Shown: one piece after another, positions 50,887-59,486 of the stretch
Layout of the letters: every line of letters starts with the position of its first letter
Numbering within the stretch: position 1 is the first letter of the stretch
Origin: Flavobacterium sp. DG2-3
GTDB lineage: Bacteria > Bacteroidota > Bacteroidia > Flavobacteriales > Flavobacteriaceae
DNA: 64,000 nt
Assembly: GCF_030730925.1 (NCBI RefSeq)
Contig: NZ_JAVAMB010000024.1
Span: forward strand, 1-64,000
Reading direction: 5' to 3'
Notes under the pieces: generated by a model
Database searches by the model: none
What the model was told of the DNA's origin: nothing
The model's input: only the letters and a program-made list of their open reading frames with translations
Position numbers and translations under genes: made by a program

Positions 50887-52953
50887 TTAACTATGATAAG
50901 GAACAACTACTCGTCCTAATTTTTTTGAAAAGTTATTCAGTAATTTAGAATAATCGATCACCATACCCAAAACTTCTGAATTGTCTTCCTGCGGATTTGT
51001 TAAAAGCGAATTCTTTAATTCTGCAATAATTCCAGACACCAAATACCATCTCATAGCAAATATGGTCTCAGAAACATTCTGCTCGATCGTTTCGCTTTTC
51101 TGTTTTGGAAAAATATTCTGCCCTTCCCAATTGTGAATGGTTAATCTTTCGTCTTCCATTAAAATATTGGTTACTTCCTGAGCAAAATCGGGCTCTAGAT
51201 GCATTAAATATTTATCAAGACTAAAAGTTTCATTCTGATTATAGAAATCAATAATGTTATTGTAAATATTTTGAAACAAGGTATTCGACAATTCTATTTC
51301 ATCTTCCTGCAGACTTAAATATATTTTTTGAAATACTTTATATTCTCTTCTTTCCGAAACTTCTTTTACATTTCCTTCTTCATCGGCTTTCAAGTAAACA
51401 TCTTCAAAACTTTCTACCACACTTCCGTACAATAGTAAAATTTCAATGACTTTCTTTTCAAAATTGTATAAAATATCTACTTTTTGAGCCTGTTCTTGCG
51501 TATAATATCCTGGATCGCCTGGATAATCATCTGGCGGTCCTGTTCTTGGATCTTCTGGATCTCCTCCTGAAAATGTGCCCCCTTGTGGCTGATTTCTAAC
51601 TACTTCAAAAGGTTTTTGTTCCTGTTTCTGCTTTTTATTCGCGTCAGCGATATCTTTCTGAATTAGCTGCGCCAAAGTACTCGTTAGAACCTGCTCCGAA
51701 ATATCCATAATTCGAGCACATTCCTGAATGTATACCTCACGCTGAATACGATCTGGAATTTTAGAAATACTCGTAACCATATCGCGAATCAGATCGGCTT
51801 TTTTTATCGGATCGTTTTTGGCTTCATCCATTAAGATCGAAGCTTTAAACTGTATAAAATCTTTACTGTTGTTTTCTAGATAAGCAACTAACTCGTCGTG
51901 TGAATTGGCACGGGCAAAACTGTCTGGATCTTCTCCCTGAGGGAAAGAACATACACGAACGTTCATTCCTTCTTCTAGAATCAAATCGATTCCTCGAATT
52001 GCTGCTCGCAAACCTGCCGCATCTCCATCAAAAAGCACCGTAATATTTCGCGTCAGACGATTAATCAGACGAATTTGATCTGGCGTTAAAGCGGTTCCAG
52101 AAGAAGCTACGACATTTTCAATTCCAGCCTGATTAAACTGAATTACATCGGTATAACCTTCTACCAAATAACAATTGTTTTGTTTGGCAATGGATTGCTT
52201 AGCGTGATAAATTCCGTAAAGAACTTTACTTTTATGGTAAATATCACTTTCTGGCGAATTCAGGTATTTTGCCGCTTTTTTATCATTGGTTAAAATTCGT
52301 CCTCCAAAACCTAAAACACGTCCCGACATACTTTGAATCGGGAACATTACGCGTCCTTTAAATCGGTCAAATGGACGATCTTCTCTCGGAATTGTTAAAC
52401 CGGTACTTTCTAGAAATTCTAATTTATAGCCTTTCCCTAAAGCTTCTTTTGTCAAAGCATCCCAGGTTTCTGGAGAATATCCTAAATTAAACTTTTTAAT
52501 GGTTTCGTTAGTAAAACCTCTTTCTTTAAAATACGATAAACCAATGGCTTTTCCTTCTTCAGAATTCAATAAGACATCATGAAAATATTTAGAAGCAAAC
52601 TCCGAAACCAGATACATACTTTCACGAAGATCTGTATTTGCTTTTTCCGCTTCCGTTTGTTCGGTTTCTTCGATTTCGATATTATATTTTTTTGCTAAAT
52701 ATCGAATAGCTTCGGGATAGGTAAACTGCGAATGTTCCATTAAAAACTTAACAGAATTTCCTCCTTTTCCTGTACTAAAGTCTTTCCAAATTCCTTTTGC
52801 GGGCGATACCATGAACGAAGGCGAACGCTCATCTGAAAACGGACTCAATCCTTTAAAGTTACTTCCTGCGCGTTTCAAATTCACAAAATCGCCGATAACC
52901 TCCTCTACTCGAGCAGTTTCAAAAACAGAATCTATGGTGCTTTGTGAAATCAA
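50887..52953 (-). CDS. dnaG: DNA primase DnaG lacking zinc ligands
   Basis: DnaG makes RNA primers at the replication fork. The 688 residues contain the TOPRIM core (LVEGYTDVIQFNQAGIENVVASSGTAL near 267-293, then VLFDGDAAGLRAA near 309). The N-terminal domain aligns with the zinc-ribbon of E. coli DnaG, but the ligands are gone: CPFH has become SPFS (S37, S40) and CFGC has become DFST (D58, T61). A Pro/Gly-rich linker follows near 460-490, then the helicase-binding end. The start codon is TTG; a TAA lies just upstream in frame and the first internal ATG is at residue 48. Confidence 0.95.
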   Translation of the reverse strand: MISQSTIDSVFETARVEEVIGDFVNLKRAGSNFKGLSPFSDERSPSFMVSPAKGIWKDFSTGKGGNSVKFLMEHSQFTYPEAIRYLAKKYNIEIEETEQTEAEKANTDLRESMYLVSEFASKYFHDVLLNSEEGKAIGLSYFKERGFTNETIKKFNLGYSPETWDALTKEALGKGYKLEFLESTGLTIPREDRPFDRFKGRVMFPIQSMSGRVLGFGGRILTNDKKAAKYLNSPESDIYHKSKVLYGIYHAKQSIAKQNNCYLVEGYTDVIQFNQAGIENVVASSGTALTPDQIRLINRLTRNITVLFDGDAAGLRAAIRGIDLILEEGMNVRVCSFPQGEDPDSFARANSHDELVAYLENNSKDFIQFKASILMDEAKNDPIKKADLIRDMVTSISKIPDRIQREVYIQECARIMDISEQVLTSTLAQLIQKDIADANKKQKQEQKPFEVVRNQPQGGTFSGGDPEDPRTGPPDDYPGDPGYYTQEQAQKVDILYNFEKKVIEILLLYGSVVESFEDVYLKADEEGNVKEVSERREYKVFQKIYLSLQEDEIELSNTLFQNIYNNIIDFYNQNETFSLDKYLMHLEPDFAQEVTNILMEDERLTIHNWEGQNIFPKQKSETIEQNVSETIFAMRWYLVSGIIAELKNSLLTNPQEDNSEVLGMVIDYSKLLNNFSKKLGRVVVPYHS

Positions 52954-52985
52954 AATTTAAATTATTTTTTTAAGTGGATAGCTAG

Positions 52986-52993
52986 CAAAAATA
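52986..52993 (-). promoter_or_regulatory. Putative -7 box for dnaG
   Basis: TATTTTTG on the minus strand fits TAnnTTTG, 32 bp upstream of the TTG start codon. Confidence 0.5.
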
Positions 52994-53034
52994 CGTAAAT
53001 CTTAGTGGAATTTTAAATGATTTTCAAACAAAAA

Positions 53035-53066
53035 AAGCACCTCCAAATAGAGATGCTCTTTACTAA
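53035..53066 (-). terminator. Terminator after the outer-membrane gene
   Basis: The minus-strand stem AGCATCTC / GAGGTGCT with one G-T pair is followed by a T run (the A run at 53030-53036). It lies just beyond the stop codon at 53082. Confidence 0.8.
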
Positions 53067-53081
53067 CTAAACTTAATTTTC

Positions 53082-54173
53082 TTAATTGAAATCGAAGCGA
53101 ATACCCAAAGAAATATTATTCTCATCAACAGTATTATTTTTAAATATTGGATTTAAATCATATTTCAAATACAAGCTTATTTCTTTGTAGCCCACATAAG
53201 AACTTAGTCCATAAATAAAATTATTGACATTATAATCGCCTTTTGTTTTTTGTGTTGTTTTATAGTCATTGTCTTCAAATTTTAAAATCTGTTTCGATTT
53301 TACATTGATTCCAGCATATCCTCCAAACCCCATTCTAAATCCTTTGTGTGTTCTAAAATAGGTTTTCCCGTCATGATTTCCATCTTTCGAAAAATCAAAT
53401 TCTAAATGTACGGGAGCCACTAAATACACATTTCTAAAACGAGATTCTTTTAAATGTATCGGATTGGTAACTAAATCTGTTTGTTGGCCGTTTACCACAA
53501 AACTGCGATTATCTGTCGGACGAAGATTATTATACATTAATGAAAGACCGTATTTGGCATGCAATAAATTATTGTCGTTTAAAATTCTAGAATTAAATGT
53601 CAAACCCCATTCGTAAAAATGTGACCCAATAAAGTCGTAATTCGAATCTTGAAGTTTACCGTCTACCATAGTACTATTCAACCCCATTGCAAATACAAAT
53701 TGAGAAGTTGTTCTTTTAGATTCCCTTTTAATTTTATCATCCCGACCGTCGTATACTTTCATTGCAGGAATTTTTATTTCTGTTTGATTCGCTCTGATGG
53801 AGTCATTGTTTCCGCCAATTACTAATATTGTTCCGCCTTTTGCTTTCTCATAATTTAACTTCCCGTCCACTTTTTCCTGAACAAGTTCCTGTAATTTTTC
53901 TTGTTCAACGGCAACTCTGTTTTCGATATTACGCGCTCTCTTTTCTGCAAATTCTTTTTTTCTTTTGTCTGCTTCTTCTTTAGAAATAGTTCCTTCAACT
54001 AATTGTGTGTTAACATCGTCAACTTCTTTTTTAAGTTCTGCTTTTTCTTCTTTTGTAATTTTCTCGATTGCAATTGCGATCTCTTTTGCTTTGTTCTCAA
54101 AAGTTTCTTGTCCGACCATTTTAGTAACAAATAGGAAAACTAAGAGAAATAAATAAATGGTAAAATTTTTCAT
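53082..54173 (-). CDS. Secreted coiled-coil / outer-membrane beta-barrel-like protein (363 aa)
   Basis: The signal peptide ends near VGQ/ET (about 1-21). A charged helical segment follows (residues 25-105, NKAKEIAIAIEKITKEEKAE, with further coiled-coil heptads). The rest has alternating strands ending in a C-terminal Phe-containing strand (NISLGIRFDFN), typical of outer-membrane barrels. So a periplasmic coiled coil may be joined to a barrel. It lies downstream of an ECF sigma and anti-sigma-like pair on the same strand, which suggests that it is their output or partner. No family name is claimed. Confidence 0.75.
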   Translation of the reverse strand: MKNFTIYLFLLVFLFVTKMVGQETFENKAKEIAIAIEKITKEEKAELKKEVDDVNTQLVEGTISKEEADKRKKEFAEKRARNIENRVAVEQEKLQELVQEKVDGKLNYEKAKGGTILVIGGNNDSIRANQTEIKIPAMKVYDGRDDKIKRESKRTTSQFVFAMGLNSTMVDGKLQDSNYDFIGSHFYEWGLTFNSRILNDNNLLHAKYGLSLMYNNLRPTDNRSFVVNGQQTDLVTNPIHLKESRFRNVYLVAPVHLEFDFSKDGNHDGKTYFRTHKGFRMGFGGYAGINVKSKQILKFEDNDYKTTQKTKGDYNVNNFIYGLSSYVGYKEISLYLKYDLNPIFKNNTVDENNISLGIRFDFN

Positions 54174-54217
54174 GATTACTTTTTTGATTGATTTAATTAA
54201 TTGATTGATGATTATAC

Positions 54218-54970
54218 TTATTTTTTAACGTTTCGATTTTCTACCGCAACTTTAACCGTGTGATAACTTCTATTTATTTTGGTAATCAGTTTTTCTCTAA
54301 AAGAAAGCTCCAATTCCCCATCTACCTGATCCAATAGATCGTTAGAATTGATTTTTACTTTAGATTTTGATTTAGACGCATTTTCTGCCAGAATTTTATT
54401 TTCTGCCGTTTCTAATAGTTGATCTACGTTTTCATTTTTTGAAGTTTCTGCAATTAAAGCTTGATTGGTCGTTGATTGTTTTTCTTGATTGTTTTTGATG
54501 ATGATTGAAGACTCCGCTATTTGATTTGATTCATTTTGATTGTTTTTATCTGAAATTTGTCCCGAAGCTTCGGAATTATTTTTTTCATTTTTGTTTGCTC
54601 TTTCTTCCGAAGTTTTTTCAGCAATTGCTGTTTCCGTTTTCGCTGAATCAATAGTATTTAAAATAGGCTCTGTTACCGATTCTTTTTGAGTTTCAGTTTC
54701 GTTTTCTTTTTCCACAACTACCGTTTCTGGCGTTTTAACTGCATTTTTATTCTGATTGAAAAACAGTGTCCCAACCAATAAAAATCCGATGAAGCTGGCC
54801 GCGATATACAGCCATTTTCTTTTTGATTTTTTCGAATGAAGTTTAATTGGCTCCTTCTCTTCAGCCACGGTCAGCATCGCATCCAATCGATCCCAGGCTT
54901 TGCTGCTTGGTTCAATCTTGCGCTCGTTTAGTTTGTCACGGAAATCCTTTTCAAAATTATTCGGTTCCAT
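54218..54970 (-). CDS. Anti-sigma factor-like membrane protein (250 aa)
   Basis: The cytoplasmic N-terminal part (NNFEKDFRDKLNERKIEPSSKAWDRLDAML) resembles the short sigma-binding helices of Bacteroidota anti-sigma proteins. One membrane helix follows (about 51-67, WLYIAASFIGFLLVGTLFF). The periplasmic half is a low-complexity Glu/Lys/Ser/Asn-rich stretch. The gene overlaps the sigma-factor gene by 14 bp, so the pair is coupled. The anti-sigma role is inferred from position and topology. Confidence 0.72.
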   Translation of the reverse strand: MEPNNFEKDFRDKLNERKIEPSSKAWDRLDAMLTVAEEKEPIKLHSKKSKRKWLYIAASFIGFLLVGTLFFNQNKNAVKTPETVVVEKENETETQKESVTEPILNTIDSAKTETAIAEKTSEERANKNEKNNSEASGQISDKNNQNESNQIAESSIIIKNNQEKQSTTNQALIAETSKNENVDQLLETAENKILAENASKSKSKVKINSNDLLDQVDGELELSFREKLITKINRSYHTVKVAVENRNVKK

Positions 54971-55517
54971 TATCTTGTTTTTTTAAAATAGTAATTTGTG
55001 TTTGGAGCATTTTTCTAGCGTGCGATAATTGCGATTTTGACGTTCCTTCATTTATTCCTAACATCTTGGCAATTTCATTATGTTTGTACCCTTCTATAGC
55101 ATATAAATTGAAAACCATTTTATACCCATCCGGCAAAGCATCAATTAAATACTGAATTTGTTCTACAGTAAACTGGCTGTCGATTTCGTTAAAGCTTTCT
55201 TCTACAAAAAACTCATCTTCGGCAAATTTTACTTTTTTCTGAACTCGTAAATACGAAATGCATTCGTTAACCATAATTCGGCGAATCCAACCTTCAAAAC
55301 TGCCTTTGTGCTCGAAGTTTTTTAAATTCGTAAACACTTTCATGAAAGCCGTAATCATTACATCTTCTGCTAGCTGAATGTCTTTTATATATTGAAGGCA
55401 CACGCTTAACATTTTTGAAGAAAACTTGACATAAATCTGCTGCTGCGCCTGACGGTTGTTTTCGACAGCAAGCTTTATGATTTTAGCTTCTTCTTGATGT
55501 AAAGAAATAATTTTCAT
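54957..55517 (-). CDS. ECF-type RNA polymerase sigma factor
   Basis: This sigma-70 family member has region 2 and region 4 only. I use ATG 55517 (186 residues), since the frame to 55637 adds a long unlikely N-terminus. Region 2 shows QQIYVKFSSKMLSVCLQYIKD, then LAEDVMITAFMKVFTNLKNFEHKGSFEGWIRRIM. Region 4 shows LPDGYKMVFNLYAIEGYKHNEIAKMLGINEGTSKSQLSHARKML. It is co-transcribed with the anti-sigma-like gene (14-bp overlap) and the outer-membrane gene. The stimulus is unknown. Confidence 0.92.
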   Translation of the reverse strand: MKIISLHQEEAKIIKLAVENNRQAQQQIYVKFSSKMLSVCLQYIKDIQLAEDVMITAFMKVFTNLKNFEHKGSFEGWIRRIMVNECISYLRVQKKVKFAEDEFFVEESFNEIDSQFTVEQIQYLIDALPDGYKMVFNLYAIEGYKHNEIAKMLGINEGTSKSQLSHARKMLQTQITILKKQDNGTE

Positions 55518-55672
55518 TAATAAGCGGTTCGGTTTTGGTTTTAGAAACAGACTTCTATTAGCATAGACGATTGTCAATTTGAAATGGTTGCACCAACTGT
55601 AAAAAAATTTCAATAAAAAAATTCCAAATCCCAACAAAATAAAAAATAGACAACTGATTTACAACAAAGTAA

Positions 55673-55712
55673 AACAATTATCTAATTGACAAATTTTCTA
55701 ATTATCTAATTT
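55673..55712. repeat. AATTAGATAATT-type repeat before the prenyl synthase gene end
   Basis: AATTATCTAATTGACAAATT, then TTCTAATTATCTAATTT. The same family as 10147-10500 and 14366-14423. Confidence 0.7.
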
Positions 55713-55719
55713 AAAGAGA

Positions 55720-56697
55720 CTATTTTTTTCTTTCAATAACGTAGTTCACCATCAAAGTCAAAGCATCTTTGTATTCTGAATCTTCGAAGTTTTGAAGCAA
55801 AGAAAGTGCTTCCTGCTGGAATTCGACCATTTTATTTTCGGCGTAAGCCAAACCATTATTGTTTTTTACAAAGGCAATCACTTCTTTTACGCGTTTTTTG
55901 TCTTTGTTGTGGTTTTTGATGGAGTTTATCAGCCACTTTTTTTCTTGCGGAGTACAAGTATTTAAAACATGAATTAAAGGCAAAGTCATTTTTTGCTCTT
56001 TAATATCTATTCCGGTTGGTTTTCCGATTGCTTCTTCGCTGTAGTCGAATAAATCGTCTTTTATTTGAAAAGCCATTCCGATCAGTTCGCCGAATTTACG
56101 CATGTTTTCTACCTGAATATCGTCTTCGATTACGGCTTTCGCGCCAAGCGCACAACAAGCAGCAATAAGTGTTGCAGTTTTTTTACGGATGATTTCGTAA
56201 TACACATCCTCGGTAATATCCAATCTTCTTGCTTTTTCGATTTGAAGCAATTCTCCTTCGCTCATTTCGCGAACGGCAACAGAAATAATTCTCAATAAAT
56301 CAAAATCGCCATTATCGATAGAAAGCAACAAACCTTTAGATAATAAATAATCTCCAACCAGAACGGCAATTTTATTTTTCCAAAGCGCATTGATAGAGAA
56401 AAATCCGCGGCGGCGATTACTGTCGTCAACCACATCGTCGTGTACTAAAGTTGCGGTATGAATTAATTCGATAACCGAAGCTCCACGGTACGTTCTTTCA
56501 TTTACCGTACCGCCAGAAACCATTTTTGCAGTAAGAAAAACAAACATCGGACGCATTTGTTTCCCCTTACGGTTTACGATATAATAAGTGATTCTGTTTA
56601 GTAAGGCAACCTTAGAGGACATCGACTCATGAAACTTTTTTTCGAAAAGTTCCATCTCGTTAAAAATAGGCTGCTTTATTTGAGACGTGATATTCAT
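55720..56697 (-). CDS. Trans-polyprenyl diphosphate synthase (IspB-like)
   Basis: The enzyme chains isopentenyl units onto allylic diphosphates, giving side chains for menaquinone. The 325 residues have both Asp-rich motifs: DDVVDDSNRRRG (first motif near 93) and DDLFDYS (second near 221). KGKQMRPMFVFLTAKM near 45 and GDYLLSKGL near 124 also fit the family. Product length is set by residues before the first motif, and I cannot read it reliably. A TATATTTG box ends nine bases before the ATG. Confidence 0.93.
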   Translation of the reverse strand: MNITSQIKQPIFNEMELFEKKFHESMSSKVALLNRITYYIVNRKGKQMRPMFVFLTAKMVSGGTVNERTYRGASVIELIHTATLVHDDVVDDSNRRRGFFSINALWKNKIAVLVGDYLLSKGLLLSIDNGDFDLLRIISVAVREMSEGELLQIEKARRLDITEDVYYEIIRKKTATLIAACCALGAKAVIEDDIQVENMRKFGELIGMAFQIKDDLFDYSEEAIGKPTGIDIKEQKMTLPLIHVLNTCTPQEKKWLINSIKNHNKDKKRVKEVIAFVKNNNGLAYAENKMVEFQQEALSLLQNFEDSEYKDALTLMVNYVIERKK

Positions 56698-56705
56698 TTA
56701 GACTC

Positions 56706-56713
56706 CAAATATA
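56706..56713 (-). promoter_or_regulatory. Putative -7 box for the prenyl synthase gene
   Basis: TATATTTG on the minus strand is an exact consensus match. The predicted transcript start is only a few bases before the ATG at 56697. Confidence 0.5.
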
Positions 56714-56857
56714 CTATTTTAAATAAAAATACGTTGTGTATTTTAGGTTAGGATTTAAATAATTTATGCACTAACCTGAAAAAAAACACCAAAAATAGAT
56801 CTAACTAATACTGATTTGAATTCATTAACTAAAAGAAGAACAAAAAACTATTTATTT

Positions 56858-57718
56858 ATGAAAACAAAATTTTTATTAATTAGCACTTGTATTACAATGT
56901 CTTTTTTTATCAGCTGTAATTCTGATGAAAAAACAAATGACGGAACAGCCGCAGCGATTACCAACGAAGAAATTATAACCAATTCTAAAATCGATGCCTC
57001 TGTTGAGGATGTTACTAATATTGCTGAAGACCAATTTAGTTCTCAGCTTAATGTGAATGCAAAACCAAGCGGACCAATAAAAAATTATCTTCCGAGCTGT
57101 GCCACAATTACAACCGTTTTAACCAATAATACTTGGACAAAAACAGTAGATTTTGGCGCTGAAGGCTGTACTCTTAACAATGGAAATACAGTAAAAGGAA
57201 AAATGGTTGTTTCTTTTTCTAATGATTTTACTTCTTCTACACAAACGATCAGCTACACTTTTGAAGGGTTTTATCATAATGGCAAAAAACTTCAGGGAAG
57301 TAAAAGCATCGTAAGAACTATTAAAGAAACTAGCCTATTGGTAACACCACACCCAGTTTCTACAGCTTCTATAGATTTAACCATTACTTTTGATGATGGA
57401 AAAGTGTATACTAGAAAAGGAACTTTGATAAAAGAAATGACTTCTGGTTATGACACTTGGTTTGATTGGGAGGATAATGTATTTGTAGTTACCGGAAGCG
57501 GTTCTACAACTTTTCCTAACGGAGATACTTTTTCGGCAGAAATTACTACTCCTTTAGAGTTTAATGCAGCCTGCAGAAAATCTTTTGCAGTTAAAGGAAT
57601 TGTTTCTATAACTAAAAATGGCGCTACAGCAACTATAGATTATGGAAACGGAGAATGCGATACACTTGCAAAAGTAACAAAAGACGGAGTTACAGAAGAA
57701 GTAGATTTGAAAAAATAA
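56858..57718 (+). CDS. Hypothetical secreted lipoprotein (286 aa)
   Basis: I start at ATG 56858, which gives a lipoprotein signal (KTKFLLISTCITMSFFISC, Cys20). The frame upstream adds a short basic stretch and no benefit. The mature part has many beta strands with conserved-looking CATITTVL..., GAEGCTLNNGNTVKGKMVVSF, and NGECDTLAKVTKDGV. Pairs of Cys could form disulphides. I know no named family. It is followed by a terminator and the palindrome array. Confidence 0.75.
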   Translation: MKTKFLLISTCITMSFFISCNSDEKTNDGTAAAITNEEIITNSKIDASVEDVTNIAEDQFSSQLNVNAKPSGPIKNYLPSCATITTVLTNNTWTKTVDFGAEGCTLNNGNTVKGKMVVSFSNDFTSSTQTISYTFEGFYHNGKKLQGSKSIVRTIKETSLLVTPHPVSTASIDLTITFDDGKVYTRKGTLIKEMTSGYDTWFDWEDNVFVVTGSGSTTFPNGDTFSAEITTPLEFNAACRKSFAVKGIVSITKNGATATIDYGNGECDTLAKVTKDGVTEEVDLKK

Positions 57719-57743
57719 AGCATCCTTTTTGTCCAAAAAAAGA

Positions 57744-57785
57744 AGCATTAAGAACGGGAAATTTCTCGTTTTTAATGCTCTTTTT
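57744..57785 (+). terminator. Terminator after the 286-aa lipoprotein gene
   Basis: The arms AGCATTAAGAACG and CGTTTTTAATGCT form a stem with a bulge, followed by CTTTTT. Confidence 0.8.
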
Positions 57786-57797
57786 AATACCGATGAA

Positions 57798-57971
57798 ATA
57801 ATCCTAGCGGATTATATTTTGGAATCCATATTTTTGTTTTGTTACCTACGAGATAATCCTAACGGATTATATCCTGAAACGTTTTTTCTGCTACCGACGA
57901 GATAATCCTAGCGGATTATATTTTGGAATAGCTTATTTTTTTTTTGTCAACGGATAATCCTTACGGATTAT
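57798..57971. repeat. Four-copy palindrome array ATAATCC-N4-GGATTAT
   Basis: Perfect 7-bp arms with a 4-base centre (TAGC, TAAC, TAGC, TTAC) occur at 57798, 57853, 57902 and 57954. The steps are 55, 49 and 52 bp. The context repeats as well (GACGAGATAATCC, TATATTTTGGAAT, T-rich spacers). The fourth copy contains the TAA stop codon of rlmN. The array lies between the ends of two convergent genes. Confidence 0.85.
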
Positions 57972-59017
57972 ACTTCTGCTTCTTTATTGGCTAACTGACC
58001 GCAAGCGGCGTCGATGTCTTTACCTCGGCTTCTTCGTACCTTTACTACAACTCCAATATTTTCTAACGCTTTTATATAGGCCATAATCGATTCTTCTGAA
58101 GCTTGCTGGAATTCGCCGTCATCAATTGGATTGTATTCAATTAAATTGACTTTGCAAGGCACATATTTACAGAATTTTACTAAAGCATCAACCGAAGCTT
58201 TGTCATCGTTGATTCCTTTCCAAACTACATATTCGTAAGAAACTTTGCTTTTTGTTTTTCTGTACCAATATTCTAATGCTTCTCTTAAATCTTTTAAAGG
58301 AAAGTTTTTGCTGAATGGCATAATACGCGCGCGGGTTTCGTCTATTGCGGAGTGCAGAGAAACTGCCAGCTTAAACTTCACATCATCGTCTGCCATTTTT
58401 TTGATCATTTTCGGAATTCCCGAAGTCGAAACCATGATTCGTTTTGGAGACATTCCTAAACCTTCTTCTGAAGTAATCATATCGATGGCTTTAATGACAT
58501 TATTATAATTCATTAAAGGTTCGCCCATTCCCATGAAAACGATATTCGAAAGCGGATGATTGTAATACAGACGGCTTTCTTTATCAATAGCTAAAACTTG
58601 ATCATAAATTTCGCCTGGTTCTAGATTTCGCATTCTTTTTAATCTTGCTGTTGCGCAGAAATTACAATCTAAACTGCAACCTACCTGACTAGAAACACAA
58701 GCTGTAGTTCTAGTGTCTGTCGGAATTAAAACAGATTCTACGACAAGACCGTCATGAAGGCGTACGGCATTTTTTACTGTTCCGTCACTGCTTTTCTGCA
58801 TTGTATCAACTTTTATATGATTGATTACAAAGCTATTTTCAAGCATTGATCTAGTAGCTTTTGCGACATTTGTCATGTCATCAAAACTATGTGCTCCTTT
58901 ACTCCACAACCATTCGTAAACCTGATTTCCGCGAAAAGCTTTATCTCCATTTTCAACAAAAAAATCGCGAAGCTGTTCTTTTGATAAGGCCCGTATGTCT
59001 TTTTTCTCCATTTGCAT
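57968..59017 (-). CDS. rlmN: 23S rRNA (adenine2503-C2)-methyltransferase RlmN
   Basis: This radical-SAM enzyme methylates A2503 of 23S rRNA and A37 of some tRNAs. The 349 residues contain the CX3CX2C cluster site (VGCSLDCNFCATARLKR near 114-130), GMGEPLMNYNNVI near 165, SGIPKMIKKMADD near 205 and the C-terminal catalytic Cys region (GKDIDAACGQL, Cys near 342). The TAACTTTG box ends 5 bases before the first ATG, so the leader is very short. ATG 59011 is the alternative start. The stop lies in the palindrome array. Confidence 0.96.
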   Translation of the reverse strand: MQMEKKDIRALSKEQLRDFFVENGDKAFRGNQVYEWLWSKGAHSFDDMTNVAKATRSMLENSFVINHIKVDTMQKSSDGTVKNAVRLHDGLVVESVLIPTDTRTTACVSSQVGCSLDCNFCATARLKRMRNLEPGEIYDQVLAIDKESRLYYNHPLSNIVFMGMGEPLMNYNNVIKAIDMITSEEGLGMSPKRIMVSTSGIPKMIKKMADDDVKFKLAVSLHSAIDETRARIMPFSKNFPLKDLREALEYWYRKTKSKVSYEYVVWKGINDDKASVDALVKFCKYVPCKVNLIEYNPIDDGEFQQASEESIMAYIKALENIGVVVKVRRSRGKDIDAACGQLANKEAEV

Positions 59018-59021
59018 GCTG

Positions 59022-59029
59022 CAAAGTTA
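59022..59029 (-). promoter_or_regulatory. Putative -7 box for rlmN
   Basis: TAACTTTG on the minus strand fits the consensus. It lies 5 bases from the first start codon, which would give a nearly leaderless mRNA. Confidence 0.45.
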
Positions 59030-59394
59030 AGCACTTTTGTTATTTTTTTTTGTTTTTTGATGTCATTCTTATTTAAAATTCAAAAAACTGGAAAAAAATT
59101 TCTTCAAAATTTCAAACGTTTTATTAAAGCTTAAAGGCTGTAAACACTCGCTTTTTATTTTTTTGTACTAAAATAATATTTTAAGCCACTTTTTTGATCA
59201 AATACAGGAGTGGCTCTCTTTTGATTTTTCCCAACTAAAACCAAAGCAAACTTCTGATTTACAACTATTTAAACCTATTTCCTTTTTCAAACAGAACTGC
59301 TTTACTATCCTAAAAATCAGCGCTCTTTTTATTATAGGTTTTTAATAAAATTTTAACAATGATTTTTATCATGTGCGATTCTATGCATACATAA

Positions 59395-59402
59395 TACATT
59401 TG
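59395..59402 (+). promoter_or_regulatory. Putative -7 box for the first YceI gene
   Basis: TACATTTG matches TAnnTTTG and gives a leader of about 79 nt to ATG 59487. It also argues against the start at 59373, which would lie upstream of it. Confidence 0.45.
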
Positions 59403-59486
59403 ATACAAGAAAAATATACTAGTCGGTTAGTTTCTTTAGTAAAGAACTTCGAGACTAAAATGAATAACCCAAAATACTACATTCTC

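Larger units (their letters stand above)
59018..59486. other. Spacer between divergent rlmN and YceI genes
   Basis: No gene. It holds the rlmN box (59022-59029) at its left end and TACATTTG (59395-59402) for the first YceI gene. The part between is AT-rich without clear repeats. Confidence 0.6.
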
